From positions 62,001-126,000 of the forward strand of contig WRDF01000004.1 of the NCBI GenBank assembly GCA_009783565.1: a stretch of 64,000 nucleotides of DNA, written 5' to 3'. This DNA is from Rikenellaceae bacterium. GTDB lineage: Bacteria; Bacteroidota; Bacteroidia; Bacteroidales; Rikenellaceae. Under the pieces are notes generated by a model that ran no database searches, was not told the origin of the DNA, and worked only from the letters and a program-made list of their open reading frames with translations. This document shows, piece by piece, positions 49,387 through 58,250 of this stretch (its first letter is position 1; every line of letters begins with the position of its first letter). The position numbers were made by a program, and so were the translations under genes.

Positions 49387-49872
49387 ATGAAAAAAACATT
49401 TGTCAAATCGGCGCTCGTGTGCGCTATGATGTTTGCGTGTGTCGCCGTCTCGGCACAGAACCGCGAACAAAGACAACGTCCGCAGCAACCGCCGCAACGT
49501 CCGGGAGTAGAACGGCCGCAGCAACATCCGCAACAGCAACATCCCGCCGCGCCCGAACAGCAGATCTTCCATCTACCACAGCAGCAAACTCCGCAAGAGT
49601 ATGCGATCCAGGAGTCCAACTACTGGCAAACCGAACTGAGGCTCAACGAGGTGCAGCGCAAAAAAACTTACGACACCTACCTCTACAAGGCTCAGAATCA
49701 GAGCAATAACCCCAGCAATAACAACCGCGTCGAGAATCGTGTGACACGTCAGATGAGATCGACACTCACGCCCCAGCAGTTTCAGACGTGGCAAAGAATG
49801 AAATCGGATCGTCCGGCTTATAATAAACCGATTCTCCCCGTGCGTCCGCCGGTGCCGGTGACGCCGTACTAA
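49387..49872 (+). CDS. Q/P-rich secreted protein of unknown function
   Basis: 161 residues with a signal peptide (MKKTFVKSALVCAMMFACVAVSAQ). Residues 25-75 are Gln/Pro/Arg-rich; the centre (NYWQTELRLNEVQRKKTYDTY) is helical and may match a family sometimes found as small periplasmic chaperone-like repeats; the end is Pro-rich (LPVRPPVPVTPY). I do not recognise a family. The gene has its own terminator and no clear neighbours in function. Confidence 0.6.
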   Translation: MKKTFVKSALVCAMMFACVAVSAQNREQRQRPQQPPQRPGVERPQQHPQQQHPAAPEQQIFHLPQQQTPQEYAIQESNYWQTELRLNEVQRKKTYDTYLYKAQNQSNNPSNNNRVENRVTRQMRSTLTPQQFQTWQRMKSDRPAYNKPILPVRPPVPVTPY

Positions 49873-49885
49873 ATTTTGCAAACAT

Positions 49886-49929
49886 AAAAAGTCATGCCAC
49901 ACCTCTTTCAGGGTGTGGCATGACTTTTT
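49886..49929. terminator. Bidirectional terminator after the Q/P-rich gene
   Basis: AAAAAGTCATGCCACACC pairs with GGTGTGGCATGACTTTTT around a short loop, an 18-bp stem with A- and T-runs at its ends, so it works on both strands. Confidence 0.9.
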
Positions 49930-49961
49930 GCACAGTTCCCTTCCTAAACTGTTCTGTTATA

Positions 49962-49988
49962 CGGCAGGCTGGAAAACACACGCGTGTG
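49962..49988 (-). repeat. Stop-abutting palindromic element, copy 6 (after the MutS-like gene)
   Basis: In gene sense the stop TAG is followed by CACACGCGTGTG, TTTTCC and AGCCTGCCGT. Identical in the palindrome to the rpsJ and clostripain copies. Confidence 0.85.
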
Positions 49989-51764
49989 CTATATCAAATC
50001 CATTTTCCGCAGCAGGAACGAGGCATTCATGTTTTTACTGACCCCGTCGCGGAGTTTATAAGTATATATTATCTCATCGTCGGCGTGGTCGATCTCGAAA
50101 CACAGATTGCGAAAATTGTGCGGGTGGGAGTCGGCAAGCGCCCCCAGCGCAAGGTCGTGCGTAGCGACGATACCCGAAATGTTGAACTGCAACAGTCGGG
50201 CAAGGAATTTCAACGAGCCGTTGAGCTTGTCCTGTGAATTCGTGCCTTTCAGCATCTCGTCGAGGATTATGAAAACCGGCCGGCCGTCGCGCGCCATGTC
50301 ATGCAGCGCGCTTAGTCGCAGCAGTTCTGCCTGAAAATACGACTGCCCCCGACTGAGGTTGTCACTCGTGCGCATACTCGTGAACAGCGCGACGGGCGTA
50401 AACGAGAATGCGCGGCTGCGAACGACGTTTCCCGTCAGGGCGAGCACCAGATTCAGCCCCACACTGCGCAGGAACGTGCTCTTGCCCGACATGTTCGCGC
50501 CCGTGAGGATATATATTTCGTGCAGCGCCGCGACCGTGAAGTCGTTCTCGACCACGTCCGCGCCGCGCATCATGGGATGCGCGATACCTTCGGCGGCGAG
50601 GATGCGCCCGTCCGGGTCGATAGCGGGGAGTATAAAATATGGATGGTTGAAGCGGTAATTCGCCGCACTCAGCAGCGCGTCGATCTCCTCTACCGCCGCC
50701 GTCCAGCGGTCTATATGCGCCGCATACTGCCCGCGCCAGACAATAAGCCGCCGCAGAGTGTGCAGATCGCGCAGATATAGGGAGTTCAGCACGATAGTCA
50801 TCAGCACGTTGCCGCGCCGGTCGAATGCGGCTTTGATTTTTTTCAGCCTGCCGAACGCCGTGATCGCGCTGTCGGTCTCCGCTTTCAACGCCACCAATTC
50901 CTCCGACCGGAACTCGGCTTTCGCGACATGGTCAATCAGATAGAAATATCCGGCGAGCGATTTTATCGTCTTGTCCAACCGTGCATGCTGTCGGTTCAGC
51001 GCGCCCATCGTGAATATGGTGACGAGCAACTGCAACATAGCGGCAACGATAAATGCCCCGTATGGTATAAATCCGGCAATAGCCGCCGCCAGCGACGCGA
51101 GGCATAACACATTGAGTATCAGCAGGCCACCGCCGAACCGTCCATTGCGGAAATATCGCGTGCGTTGCCATTGTTCCACTACGTCGGGACTCCAATCCGC
51201 GACCGCGTGTATGCGCCCCTTTGCGCGGAATTCGTGCATCCAACGGTTGTGCTCAGGCGACGCGAGTTCCGCAACAGCCACCTGTCGGCGCAGGATAGGC
51301 TCGGCCTGCCGGAAAGGATTTTGCAAATGCGTCGCCAGCCGCCGCTTTCCGTTCGGGGTCACCGTCCGGTTCATTTCCGCAAACAGCGAATTCTCACCGA
51401 AAAGGTCTAAATCGAGCGAATAGCAATGGTCGGGCGATGCGAATTCCGCGCCCGTTGCAAATCCCGACAGATCGCCGTCCAGATAGCGCAACTCCGCCTC
51501 ATAATCCGCTATCAATTCTTTGATTCCCAGCTGCTTAGCTGCCGCCCGCCCATCGAAATAGAGCGCGACGAAATAGGTGGCGAAAAGCGCGACGGGAAAA
51601 ACCCATGCGCACCGACCGGCGATCGCATAATATCCCGCAACGGCCGCCCCCGCGAACAGCACGAGTTTAAGGGCGAGATAAACGTTCCGCCGCGCCTTAC
51701 TATTCGACAGGCAGGCATTCAGTTCGCTGAGTTGTCGAATATAAAACCCCCGCAGGTCGGTCAT
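49989..51764 (-). CDS. Membrane-anchored MutS-like ATPase
   Basis: 591 residues. Residues 420-590 are a MutS ATPase domain (Walker A TGANMSGKST at 421-430, Walker B VFIILDEMLKGTN near 510, ATHDL later). The mismatch-binding domain is missing. Two hydrophobic regions lie at about 27-70 and 208-255, predicting two pairs of membrane helices with a cytoplasmic ATPase. Such proteins exist in Bacteroidota; the function is not established and mismatch repair is unlikely. It follows tkt after 10 bases. Confidence 0.83.
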   Translation of the reverse strand: MTDLRGFYIRQLSELNACLSNSKARRNVYLALKLVLFAGAAVAGYYAIAGRCAWVFPVALFATYFVALYFDGRAAAKQLGIKELIADYEAELRYLDGDLSGFATGAEFASPDHCYSLDLDLFGENSLFAEMNRTVTPNGKRRLATHLQNPFRQAEPILRRQVAVAELASPEHNRWMHEFRAKGRIHAVADWSPDVVEQWQRTRYFRNGRFGGGLLILNVLCLASLAAAIAGFIPYGAFIVAAMLQLLVTIFTMGALNRQHARLDKTIKSLAGYFYLIDHVAKAEFRSEELVALKAETDSAITAFGRLKKIKAAFDRRGNVLMTIVLNSLYLRDLHTLRRLIVWRGQYAAHIDRWTAAVEEIDALLSAANYRFNHPYFILPAIDPDGRILAAEGIAHPMMRGADVVENDFTVAALHEIYILTGANMSGKSTFLRSVGLNLVLALTGNVVRSRAFSFTPVALFTSMRTSDNLSRGQSYFQAELLRLSALHDMARDGRPVFIILDEMLKGTNSQDKLNGSLKFLARLLQFNISGIVATHDLALGALADSHPHNFRNLCFEIDHADDEIIYTYKLRDGVSKNMNASFLLRKMDLI

Positions 51765-51774
51765 CGGTATTCTC

Positions 51775-53802
51775 TTATTTATCGAGCAACGCCTTCACAT
51801 CATCGCGCACCGTCGCGCCCGAAAACCCGAACTTCTCATCCAAGACCTTAAACGGCGCAGAGTAGCCGAAATGATCCAGTCCGCGCACCGTGCCGGTTGC
51901 GCCGACAAGTCCCTGCAACGTTACGGGCAGGCCGGACGTAAGACCGTAGCGCGGAACGCCAGCCGGCAGTACGGACAACTGATATTCGGACGGCTGGTCG
52001 CGGAACAACCCCTCCGACGGGACAGAGACCACGCGCACCTTAACGCCCTCTTCCGCAAGCAGTTGCGCCCCCTCGACAAGCGTCGCAACCTCCGACCCGC
52101 TCGCCAGCATCACCACATCGGGCACGCCGTTCTCGAAGACGACATAAGCCCCGCGCTCCAATCCACGAGCCTCCACAGCGCGATCGCCCGAAGCCGCCGG
52201 CAGAGCCTTAATATCCTGACGCGAGAAGATCAATCCCACCGGCCGCTCGCACGTCATGGCAAAACGCCACGCCTCGACGGTTTCCGCAGCATCCGCAGGA
52301 CGCATAACGACCATCGAACGCTCGCCGTTATGGTTATGCAGATGCTCCATCAGGCGAATCTGCATCTCGTGCTCTACGGGCTGGTGTGTCGGGCCGTCCT
52401 CGCCCACACGGAACGAATCGTGCGTCCAGATAAACTTCACCGGTAGGCGTTGCAACGCGCTCAGGCGCACCGCAGGCTTCATGTAGTCCGAAAAAACGAA
52501 GAACGTGCTGCACGCCGGAATCACGCCGCCGTGCAGCGCCATGCCGTTCATCACGCACGCCATAGTAAACTCCGCCACTCCGGGCTGGAAAAATTTTCCG
52601 CTGAAATCGCCGCGCGTGAACGCTTTGGTCTTGTTCAGAAAACCGTCCGTCTTGTCCGAATTGCTCAGGTCGGCCGACGCGACGATCATATTATCCACAT
52701 GCTCGGCAAAATAGCCCAGAACCGCCGCGCTGGCTGCGCGTGTCGCACTATCGGGTTTTATCGCGATCTTCGAATAATCCAGTTCCGGCAGTCGGCCGCT
52801 CAGGAACATGTCCAACTTCGCCGCCTGTTCGGGATTCGCCGCGCGCCATGCGCGTTCCTCCTCGCGCCGCATTTTAACATCTTCTACCAAACGCACGCGC
52901 GCCTGCGAATAAAGTTCCGCACTCTGGGGGAAAACAGCGAACGGATCGTCGGGGTCGCCGCCCAGATTACGCACCGTCGCGGCAAAATCCGCTCCGGCCG
53001 CCGACAACGGCTGCCCATGCGTCGAAACCCAATGCTCGAACGACTCGCCGTCTGCGCCACGCGCTCCTTTGGCCATCACCGTGCGCCCGATAATAAGGGT
53101 CGGTTTCTCGCGCTCCGCCACCGCCGCCCGCAGTGCGCCGCGTATCTGCTCCGCATCGTTGCCGTCGATGGTCTCCACACGCCAGCCCCACGCCTCGTAC
53201 TTCGCCGCCGTATCCTCCGTGTCAACCTCGTCCACGCGCGTCGAAAGCTGCACGTTATTCGCGTCGTAGAACATGATAAAATTACTCAGGCCCAAATGTC
53301 CCGCAATGCGTCCCACACCTGACGACACCTCTTCCTGAATGCCGCCGTCGGAAATGAACGCATAGGTCTTGTGCGCCATCCACTCGCCGAAACGCGCCAC
53401 CATGAACCGCTCGGCGATTGCCGCACCCAACGCCATCGCATGTCCCTGACCCAAAGGCCCCGACGTATTCTCGACACCATGCTTCACGTCGCGTTCGGGA
53501 TGTCCGGGCGTTACGCTGCCCCATTGGCGGAAGTTACGCAGATCGTCAGCGGTGTAAAACCCCGCCAGACACAGCGTCGAGTATAGCATCGGTGACATGT
53601 GGCCCGGATCGAGGAAAAAGCGGTCGCGGAAGGGGTACTCAGGGTCAGTCGGGTCATAACGCAGAAACTCGGTGTATAGCACGTTGATAAAATCCGCGCC
53701 TCCCATCGAACCGCCCGGATGTCCCGACCGTGCTTTTTCGACCATCGCCGCCGCAAGTATGCGGATGTTGTCGGCCGCCTTGTTGGTTAGAGTGTTATTC
53801 AT
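51775..53802 (-). CDS. tkt: Transketolase
   Basis: 675-residue thiamine-diphosphate enzyme of the pentose phosphate pathway. The start at 53802 (MNNTLTNKAADNIR) is preferred to the longer frame, whose first residues have no family support. ARSGHPGGSMGGADF, SDGGIQEEV (TPP/Mg motif) and FRVGEDGPTHQPVEHE are conserved. It lies downstream of murF-alr and upstream of the MutS-like gene on the same strand. Confidence 0.95.
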   Translation of the reverse strand: MNNTLTNKAADNIRILAAAMVEKARSGHPGGSMGGADFINVLYTEFLRYDPTDPEYPFRDRFFLDPGHMSPMLYSTLCLAGFYTADDLRNFRQWGSVTPGHPERDVKHGVENTSGPLGQGHAMALGAAIAERFMVARFGEWMAHKTYAFISDGGIQEEVSSGVGRIAGHLGLSNFIMFYDANNVQLSTRVDEVDTEDTAAKYEAWGWRVETIDGNDAEQIRGALRAAVAEREKPTLIIGRTVMAKGARGADGESFEHWVSTHGQPLSAAGADFAATVRNLGGDPDDPFAVFPQSAELYSQARVRLVEDVKMRREEERAWRAANPEQAAKLDMFLSGRLPELDYSKIAIKPDSATRAASAAVLGYFAEHVDNMIVASADLSNSDKTDGFLNKTKAFTRGDFSGKFFQPGVAEFTMACVMNGMALHGGVIPACSTFFVFSDYMKPAVRLSALQRLPVKFIWTHDSFRVGEDGPTHQPVEHEMQIRLMEHLHNHNGERSMVVMRPADAAETVEAWRFAMTCERPVGLIFSRQDIKALPAASGDRAVEARGLERGAYVVFENGVPDVVMLASGSEVATLVEGAQLLAEEGVKVRVVSVPSEGLFRDQPSEYQLSVLPAGVPRYGLTSGLPVTLQGLVGATGTVRGLDHFGYSAPFKVLDEKFGFSGATVRDDVKALLDK

Positions 53803-53899
53803 GATGTTGTTTGTAGTTATTTTTTTATCCGCAAAGCTAACCATAAAACGGTGATTACGCAAGTCGCGTATTCAAAGGGCAGCAAGGCACGCGCCTGTG

Positions 53900-56266
53900 T
53901 CACTCCTTTACGAACACCCGCTTGACGCGTGTGTCGATGCCGGTCATGATCTCGTAGGGAATAGTGTCTAACGAGCGCGCCATGTCTTCGACGGTGTGGC
54001 CCGGCATGTCGCAAAAAACCACCGCCTCGTCGCCGGTTTGCACCGAAAGACCGGTGACGTCGATAGCGCAGGTATCCATGCTTATGCGGCCGATGGTAGG
54101 CGCAGGACGACCATTCACCAAGACGCTCCAACGCCCATTGCCAAGCCTTCTGTCCAGTCCGTCGGCGTAGCCCACAGGCAAGACCGCCACGCCCGCCGAA
54201 CCGCACACCCGTCCCTCGCGTCCGTATCCGACCGTTTCACCGTCACCGAGCGAACGTGCCTGCACCACGCGCGTGCGCAGCGTGCTTACCGGCCGTAGCC
54301 CGAGCGCTTGCGATCCGATGCCGTAAAGCCCGATACCGAGACGCACCATATCGAACTGCGCGTCGGGAAACCGCTCCATCGCCGCGCTGTTGGCTATATG
54401 GCGTAGCGGCGCATAGCCGAGCCGCGCGGCAAGCGAGCCGCTGAGAGTATCGAGAAGCGCGATTTGCGAGCGCGTGAAATCATCCTGCGCGGGATCGTCG
54501 GCGCAGGCAAGATGAGAGAATACGCTGCTCACGCGCACAAGATCGCCGAGCGCGCTAAGCTCATCTCCGAGTCGCGTCACCTCCCCCGCGCCGAACCCCA
54601 GGCGGTGCATCCCCGTGTCTAATTTGATATGTACGGGATATGCACGCTCGCCATGCCGGCGAAGTTCGGCGACGAACCCCGCAAGTGATTCGAAGCTATA
54701 TATCTCAGGTTCAAGTCCTTCGGCGATCATCAGCGCAAAACTGTCGGCGTCGGCATTCAGCACCACGACAGGCACGGTTATGCCGCGTCGCCGCAACGCA
54801 ACGCCCTCGTCGGCGAACGCCACGGCAAGATAATTTACCCCATGATGTTGCAACATCGCCGCCACTTCGTGCAGTCCGTTGCCATATCCCGACGCCTTGA
54901 CCATAGCCATCAGGCGTGTCTGCGGTTTCAATAAAGCACGGTAGACGTTGAGGTTATGGGTCATCGCATCGAGGTCGATCTCCAAAACGGTGGTATGGGT
55001 GCGGCTTTCCAAAGCGTGGGCGAGCCGCTCGAAACGCGCATCACGATTGCCTTTCAGCAATACGGCACACCCCGCAAGCGTGTCCGAAACGGCCATGTAT
55101 GCCTCGATGCTCGGATAAAAATCTGCGCGTACGCCTGAAAGCGCAATAAAAAGATCGGCATGTCGCCCGATGCGTTCGCCTATACCGACCACGCGCTCCA
55201 CTTCCGACTGCGCCACCAGACGCGCCACGCGTTCGTAAAGCTCGCGTTCGGCCAGGCCGCTTTGCAGAATATCGGACAACACGAGCACCTGCGGCCGCCC
55301 GCCCGCAACGCTGCGCAAATAATCGAGCGCAATGGTGAGCGAATTTATATCGGAATTATACGAGTCGTTGACTATCAGCGAACCTCCCGCCCCCTCCCGC
55401 AGTTCGAGGCGCATCGCCACGGGATGCAAAATGTCTAACCGCAGGGCAGCCTCCGCATAACCCAGTTCACTCCACAGCGCCGCCGCCGCCGCCGCGTTCT
55501 GCTGCGAGGCCGCATCGCCGAAACTCCGCGCCGCCGTCTTCTCCCATGCCGCAGCATCCACCAGCCGCGCGCCCGTCTGCTGCAAAACCTCCCCGACGGT
55601 CGGGTATGCGCTGTTGTATATGACCGTTCGCGCATCCGTGAAAAGCAGTGCTTTCTCCTTCGCTTTTTCTTCCAGAGAGCTGAAATTTTCCTGATGCGCA
55701 TCGCCCAGCGTCGTGAAAATCCCGATGTCGGGACACACTACAGCCGCCAGCCGCGCCATTTCGCCGGGCTGCGAAACCCCCGCCTCGATGACCGCCACCG
55801 CCTCGTCGCCCTCGATCATCAGCACCGACAGCGGTACACCGATCTGCGAATTATAGCTCTTCGGGTTGCGGAAAATCTTCATCCCGTACGGCGCGAGCGC
55901 TGCCGCCCACTCCTTCACCACCGTCTTGCCGTTGCTCCCCGTGATGCCCACCACCGTTCCACCGAATCGCCTGCGCCAATCGGACGCCAGAGTCTGCAAC
56001 GCATCCACCGCCGATGTCACACGCACGAATCCTGCGCCGGGCAAAGCCGCCACGTCGCGCTCCGCCAAAAACGCACGCACCCCGCGCCGGTAAAGCTCCT
56101 CGATGTAATCGTGTCCGTCGTGGTTGCGCCCCGCAATCGCCACGAAAAGCGTCTCTGCCCCCGCCAGCGACCCGCGACTATCGACCGCCACCGCGCTCAC
56201 AGCCATGTCGCGCCCCGTCAGCTCGCCCCCGCATACGGCGGCTATCTCGCTCAAAGTGTATTTCAT
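53900..56266 (-). CDS. Fused MurF ligase and alanine racemase
   Basis: 788 residues. The N-terminal part (to about 430) is MurF, adding D-Ala-D-Ala to the UDP-MurNAc tripeptide, with GITGSNGKTVVKEW (P-loop near 107) and a Mur ligase C-domain. The C-terminal part (from about 430) is a PLP alanine racemase, with the Schiff-base lysine in MAMVKASGYGNG (near 453) and GRISMDTCAIDVT. The fusion couples D-Ala supply to its use; it is typical of Bacteroidota. Confidence 0.95.
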   Translation of the reverse strand: MKYTLSEIAAVCGGELTGRDMAVSAVAVDSRGSLAGAETLFVAIAGRNHDGHDYIEELYRRGVRAFLAERDVAALPGAGFVRVTSAVDALQTLASDWRRRFGGTVVGITGSNGKTVVKEWAAALAPYGMKIFRNPKSYNSQIGVPLSVLMIEGDEAVAVIEAGVSQPGEMARLAAVVCPDIGIFTTLGDAHQENFSSLEEKAKEKALLFTDARTVIYNSAYPTVGEVLQQTGARLVDAAAWEKTAARSFGDAASQQNAAAAAALWSELGYAEAALRLDILHPVAMRLELREGAGGSLIVNDSYNSDINSLTIALDYLRSVAGGRPQVLVLSDILQSGLAERELYERVARLVAQSEVERVVGIGERIGRHADLFIALSGVRADFYPSIEAYMAVSDTLAGCAVLLKGNRDARFERLAHALESRTHTTVLEIDLDAMTHNLNVYRALLKPQTRLMAMVKASGYGNGLHEVAAMLQHHGVNYLAVAFADEGVALRRRGITVPVVVLNADADSFALMIAEGLEPEIYSFESLAGFVAELRRHGERAYPVHIKLDTGMHRLGFGAGEVTRLGDELSALGDLVRVSSVFSHLACADDPAQDDFTRSQIALLDTLSGSLAARLGYAPLRHIANSAAMERFPDAQFDMVRLGIGLYGIGSQALGLRPVSTLRTRVVQARSLGDGETVGYGREGRVCGSAGVAVLPVGYADGLDRRLGNGRWSVLVNGRPAPTIGRISMDTCAIDVTGLSVQTGDEAVVFCDMPGHTVEDMARSLDTIPYEIMTGIDTRVKRVFVKE

Positions 56267-56325
56267 TACCCTAGCTTATCTCGAATCAAAATATAAAAGA
56301 TGTTCAAAATTAGTGAAAAAATCTC

Positions 56326-56333
56326 TAACTTTG
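56326..56333 (+). promoter_or_regulatory. Promoter of the ECF sigma gene
   Basis: TAACTTTG, a TAnnTTTG box, 61 bases before the TTG start at 56394. A -33 TTG is not obvious. Confidence 0.55.
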
Positions 56334-56393
56334 ATGCACTGCCAATGCAACAGAATGGCGTGCGAATGTATCTAAATAATTGAAACCGACACT

Positions 56394-56906
56394 TTGACCG
56401 AGCATGAGATAATAGAAGGATGCCGGAAAGGGGATGCCGCTGCGCAACGAGAGCTTTATGAGCGTTACGCGGCGACAATGATGGGTGTCTGCTGTCGTTA
56501 CGCGCGCGACCGGGCGATGGCCGAAGACCTGCTCCACGACGGTTTTCTCAACATATATGCTAACGTCGGAAAGTTTCGCGGCGAGGGGTCGTTCGAGGGG
56601 TGGTGTAGGCGGATTTTTATAAACACCGCGCTCGGAGCGATAAGGCGCACAGGCATGGTGTACGAACCGGAAGAGAGTTTCGCGCGGTTAGACAGCGGCG
56701 AGGCGGACATGGTCGAGAGGATGTCGGGAGAAGAGTTGCTGGAAATGATCCGCACTCTACCCGACGGCTACCGCACCATTCTGAACCTCTACGCCGTCGA
56801 AGGGTATTCGCACCGCGAGATCGGCGAGATGCTGGGTATCAGCGAATGCACCTCGCGGTCTCAATACTCACGCGCACGTACGCGGCTGATGGAAATGTTG
56901 AAGTAG
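56394..56906 (+). CDS. ECF-type sigma factor with a TTG start
   Basis: 170 residues if started at TTG 56394 (TLTEHEIIEGCRKGDAAAQ in sense); the frame has no ATG further upstream. Region 2 (YARDRAMAEDLLHDGFLNIYANVGKF, core binding and -10 melting) and region 4 helix-turn-helix (GYSHREIGEMLGISECTSRSQ) are clear. It probably works with the membrane protein just downstream as its anti-sigma factor. Target promoters are unknown. Confidence 0.88.
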   Translation: MTEHEIIEGCRKGDAAAQRELYERYAATMMGVCCRYARDRAMAEDLLHDGFLNIYANVGKFRGEGSFEGWCRRIFINTALGAIRRTGMVYEPEESFARLDSGEADMVERMSGEELLEMIRTLPDGYRTILNLYAVEGYSHREIGEMLGISECTSRSQYSRARTRLMEMLK

Positions 56907-56968
56907 CTATAAATTAGGCCTATCGAACGTTCTGAAAGGACGTAGGAATGACATGAAGATAAAATAAG

Positions 56969-58225
56969 ATGGACACGCGAGATAAAATAGACCGTGAACT
57001 GCACGATAAACTGGGGCGCATCCGCGTAGAACCTCCTGCGGGAGCGTGGGAGAGGATCGCAGCGACGCTCGGCGAGCAGGGATTGACCGCCGCCGCTGTG
57101 CCGCCGCGTATAAAGATCCGACGTCCGCGCCGCATAAAATTAGGCTGGGCAGCAGCGGCGGCGATAGTGGTATGCGCCGTGGCGCTGGCGGCGCGTCTGT
57201 TCATGCCCGCCGGTGTGGTTATCGAACAAGAGCGGCAGTTTTTGGTGCTGGGGCACGATGAATTGGAAGAGTTGATAGCGGCATTTGCGAGCGAAACAGA
57301 AACATCGGAAACGGAAGTAGATACGGCGATCGCAATAGAACGCGCGATTTTTCGAGGCGAAAGAACTGTCGGGATTTACGTTGAAAACACAGAAATTGTC
57401 GAGGCGCAGGATGTAGAAACAGCGGAGGCTGTAACACAGGACGCGCAAAGCGCACGAACGCAGACAATCGCAACCAATCCGCAAACGCGGCGCGTGTGGA
57501 TGGATGTGCACGAACTGGAACGAATGCTGCGTGAAGACGAAAGCGGTCGTCGTGCGCGGCCGCTCAGTTTCGGGCTGTACACGTCGAGCATCGGCAATAC
57601 TTCGAGCGAAAAATCGGCGAGCAGCAGTATATACACCCGTTCATCGGATTTCGCGGTGACCGAAAAACCGGCCGACGGCTCGGTGGCCACTACCGGAGAG
57701 CCGACGAGGCTCAAACACAGGATGCCGCTGTCGGCCGGCATAAACATATCGGTAGGGATCAGCAACGGACTATCGATCGAGACGGGCGTGACGTACAGCC
57801 ATTTGCTCTCGCGTGGCGAAAGCCCCTTGGGAAGCATGAGCGGCATATACAGCATCCGGCAAGAGTTGCACTACGTCGGCATCCCGCTGGGCGCTAAATA
57901 TGACATTTTACGCAGCCGCCACATCGACCTTTACGCGGGTGCGGCGGGGCTTTTCGAGATATGCGTCCTGAGCCGTTACACCAAAAAAATGCGGAGCGGC
58001 GACCTGTGGAGCGACCCCAAAAGCGAAAGCCTGCGCGTGCGAGGCATCCAGCCGTCGATAGGCGTGCACGCCGGAATAGAAATGAAACTTGTCGGCAATT
58101 TAGGATTTTATTTCGAGCCGGGCGTAAACTACTATTTCGAGGTCGCGCGCCAGCCCGAAAGCTACCGCACCGAACACCCGTTCAACTTCTCAATGCGCGC
58201 CGGATTCAGGGTCAGGGTCCGATAG
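56969..58225 (+). CDS. Putative anti-sigma-like protein fused to an outer-membrane beta-barrel domain
   Basis: 418 residues. A short cytoplasmic N-terminus (1-58) is followed by one hydrophobic helix (59-79), then a long acidic or low-complexity stretch (about 85-230), and then a beta-barrel-like region (about 245-418) with GINISVGISNGLSIETGVTYSHLL and a terminal aromatic strand (FNFSMRAGFRVRV). This combination of an inner-membrane helix and an outer-membrane-type barrel is odd but recurs beside ECF sigma genes in Bacteroidota. A signal relay across the periplasm is inference. Confidence 0.75.
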   Translation: MDTRDKIDRELHDKLGRIRVEPPAGAWERIAATLGEQGLTAAAVPPRIKIRRPRRIKLGWAAAAAIVVCAVALAARLFMPAGVVIEQERQFLVLGHDELEELIAAFASETETSETEVDTAIAIERAIFRGERTVGIYVENTEIVEAQDVETAEAVTQDAQSARTQTIATNPQTRRVWMDVHELERMLREDESGRRARPLSFGLYTSSIGNTSSEKSASSSIYTRSSDFAVTEKPADGSVATTGEPTRLKHRMPLSAGINISVGISNGLSIETGVTYSHLLSRGESPLGSMSGIYSIRQELHYVGIPLGAKYDILRSRHIDLYAGAAGLFEICVLSRYTKKMRSGDLWSDPKSESLRVRGIQPSIGVHAGIEMKLVGNLGFYFEPGVNYYFEVARQPESYRTEHPFNFSMRAGFRVRVR

Positions 58226-58250
58226 TTTCAAGCGAGAGAGAACATAAATA

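Noticed and set aside
53882..53899. Possible element copy after murF-alr
   Set aside because: TGA is followed by CACAGGCGCGTGCCT, which alternates and pairs only in part and has no TTTTCC or AGCCTGCC tail; too weak to count.
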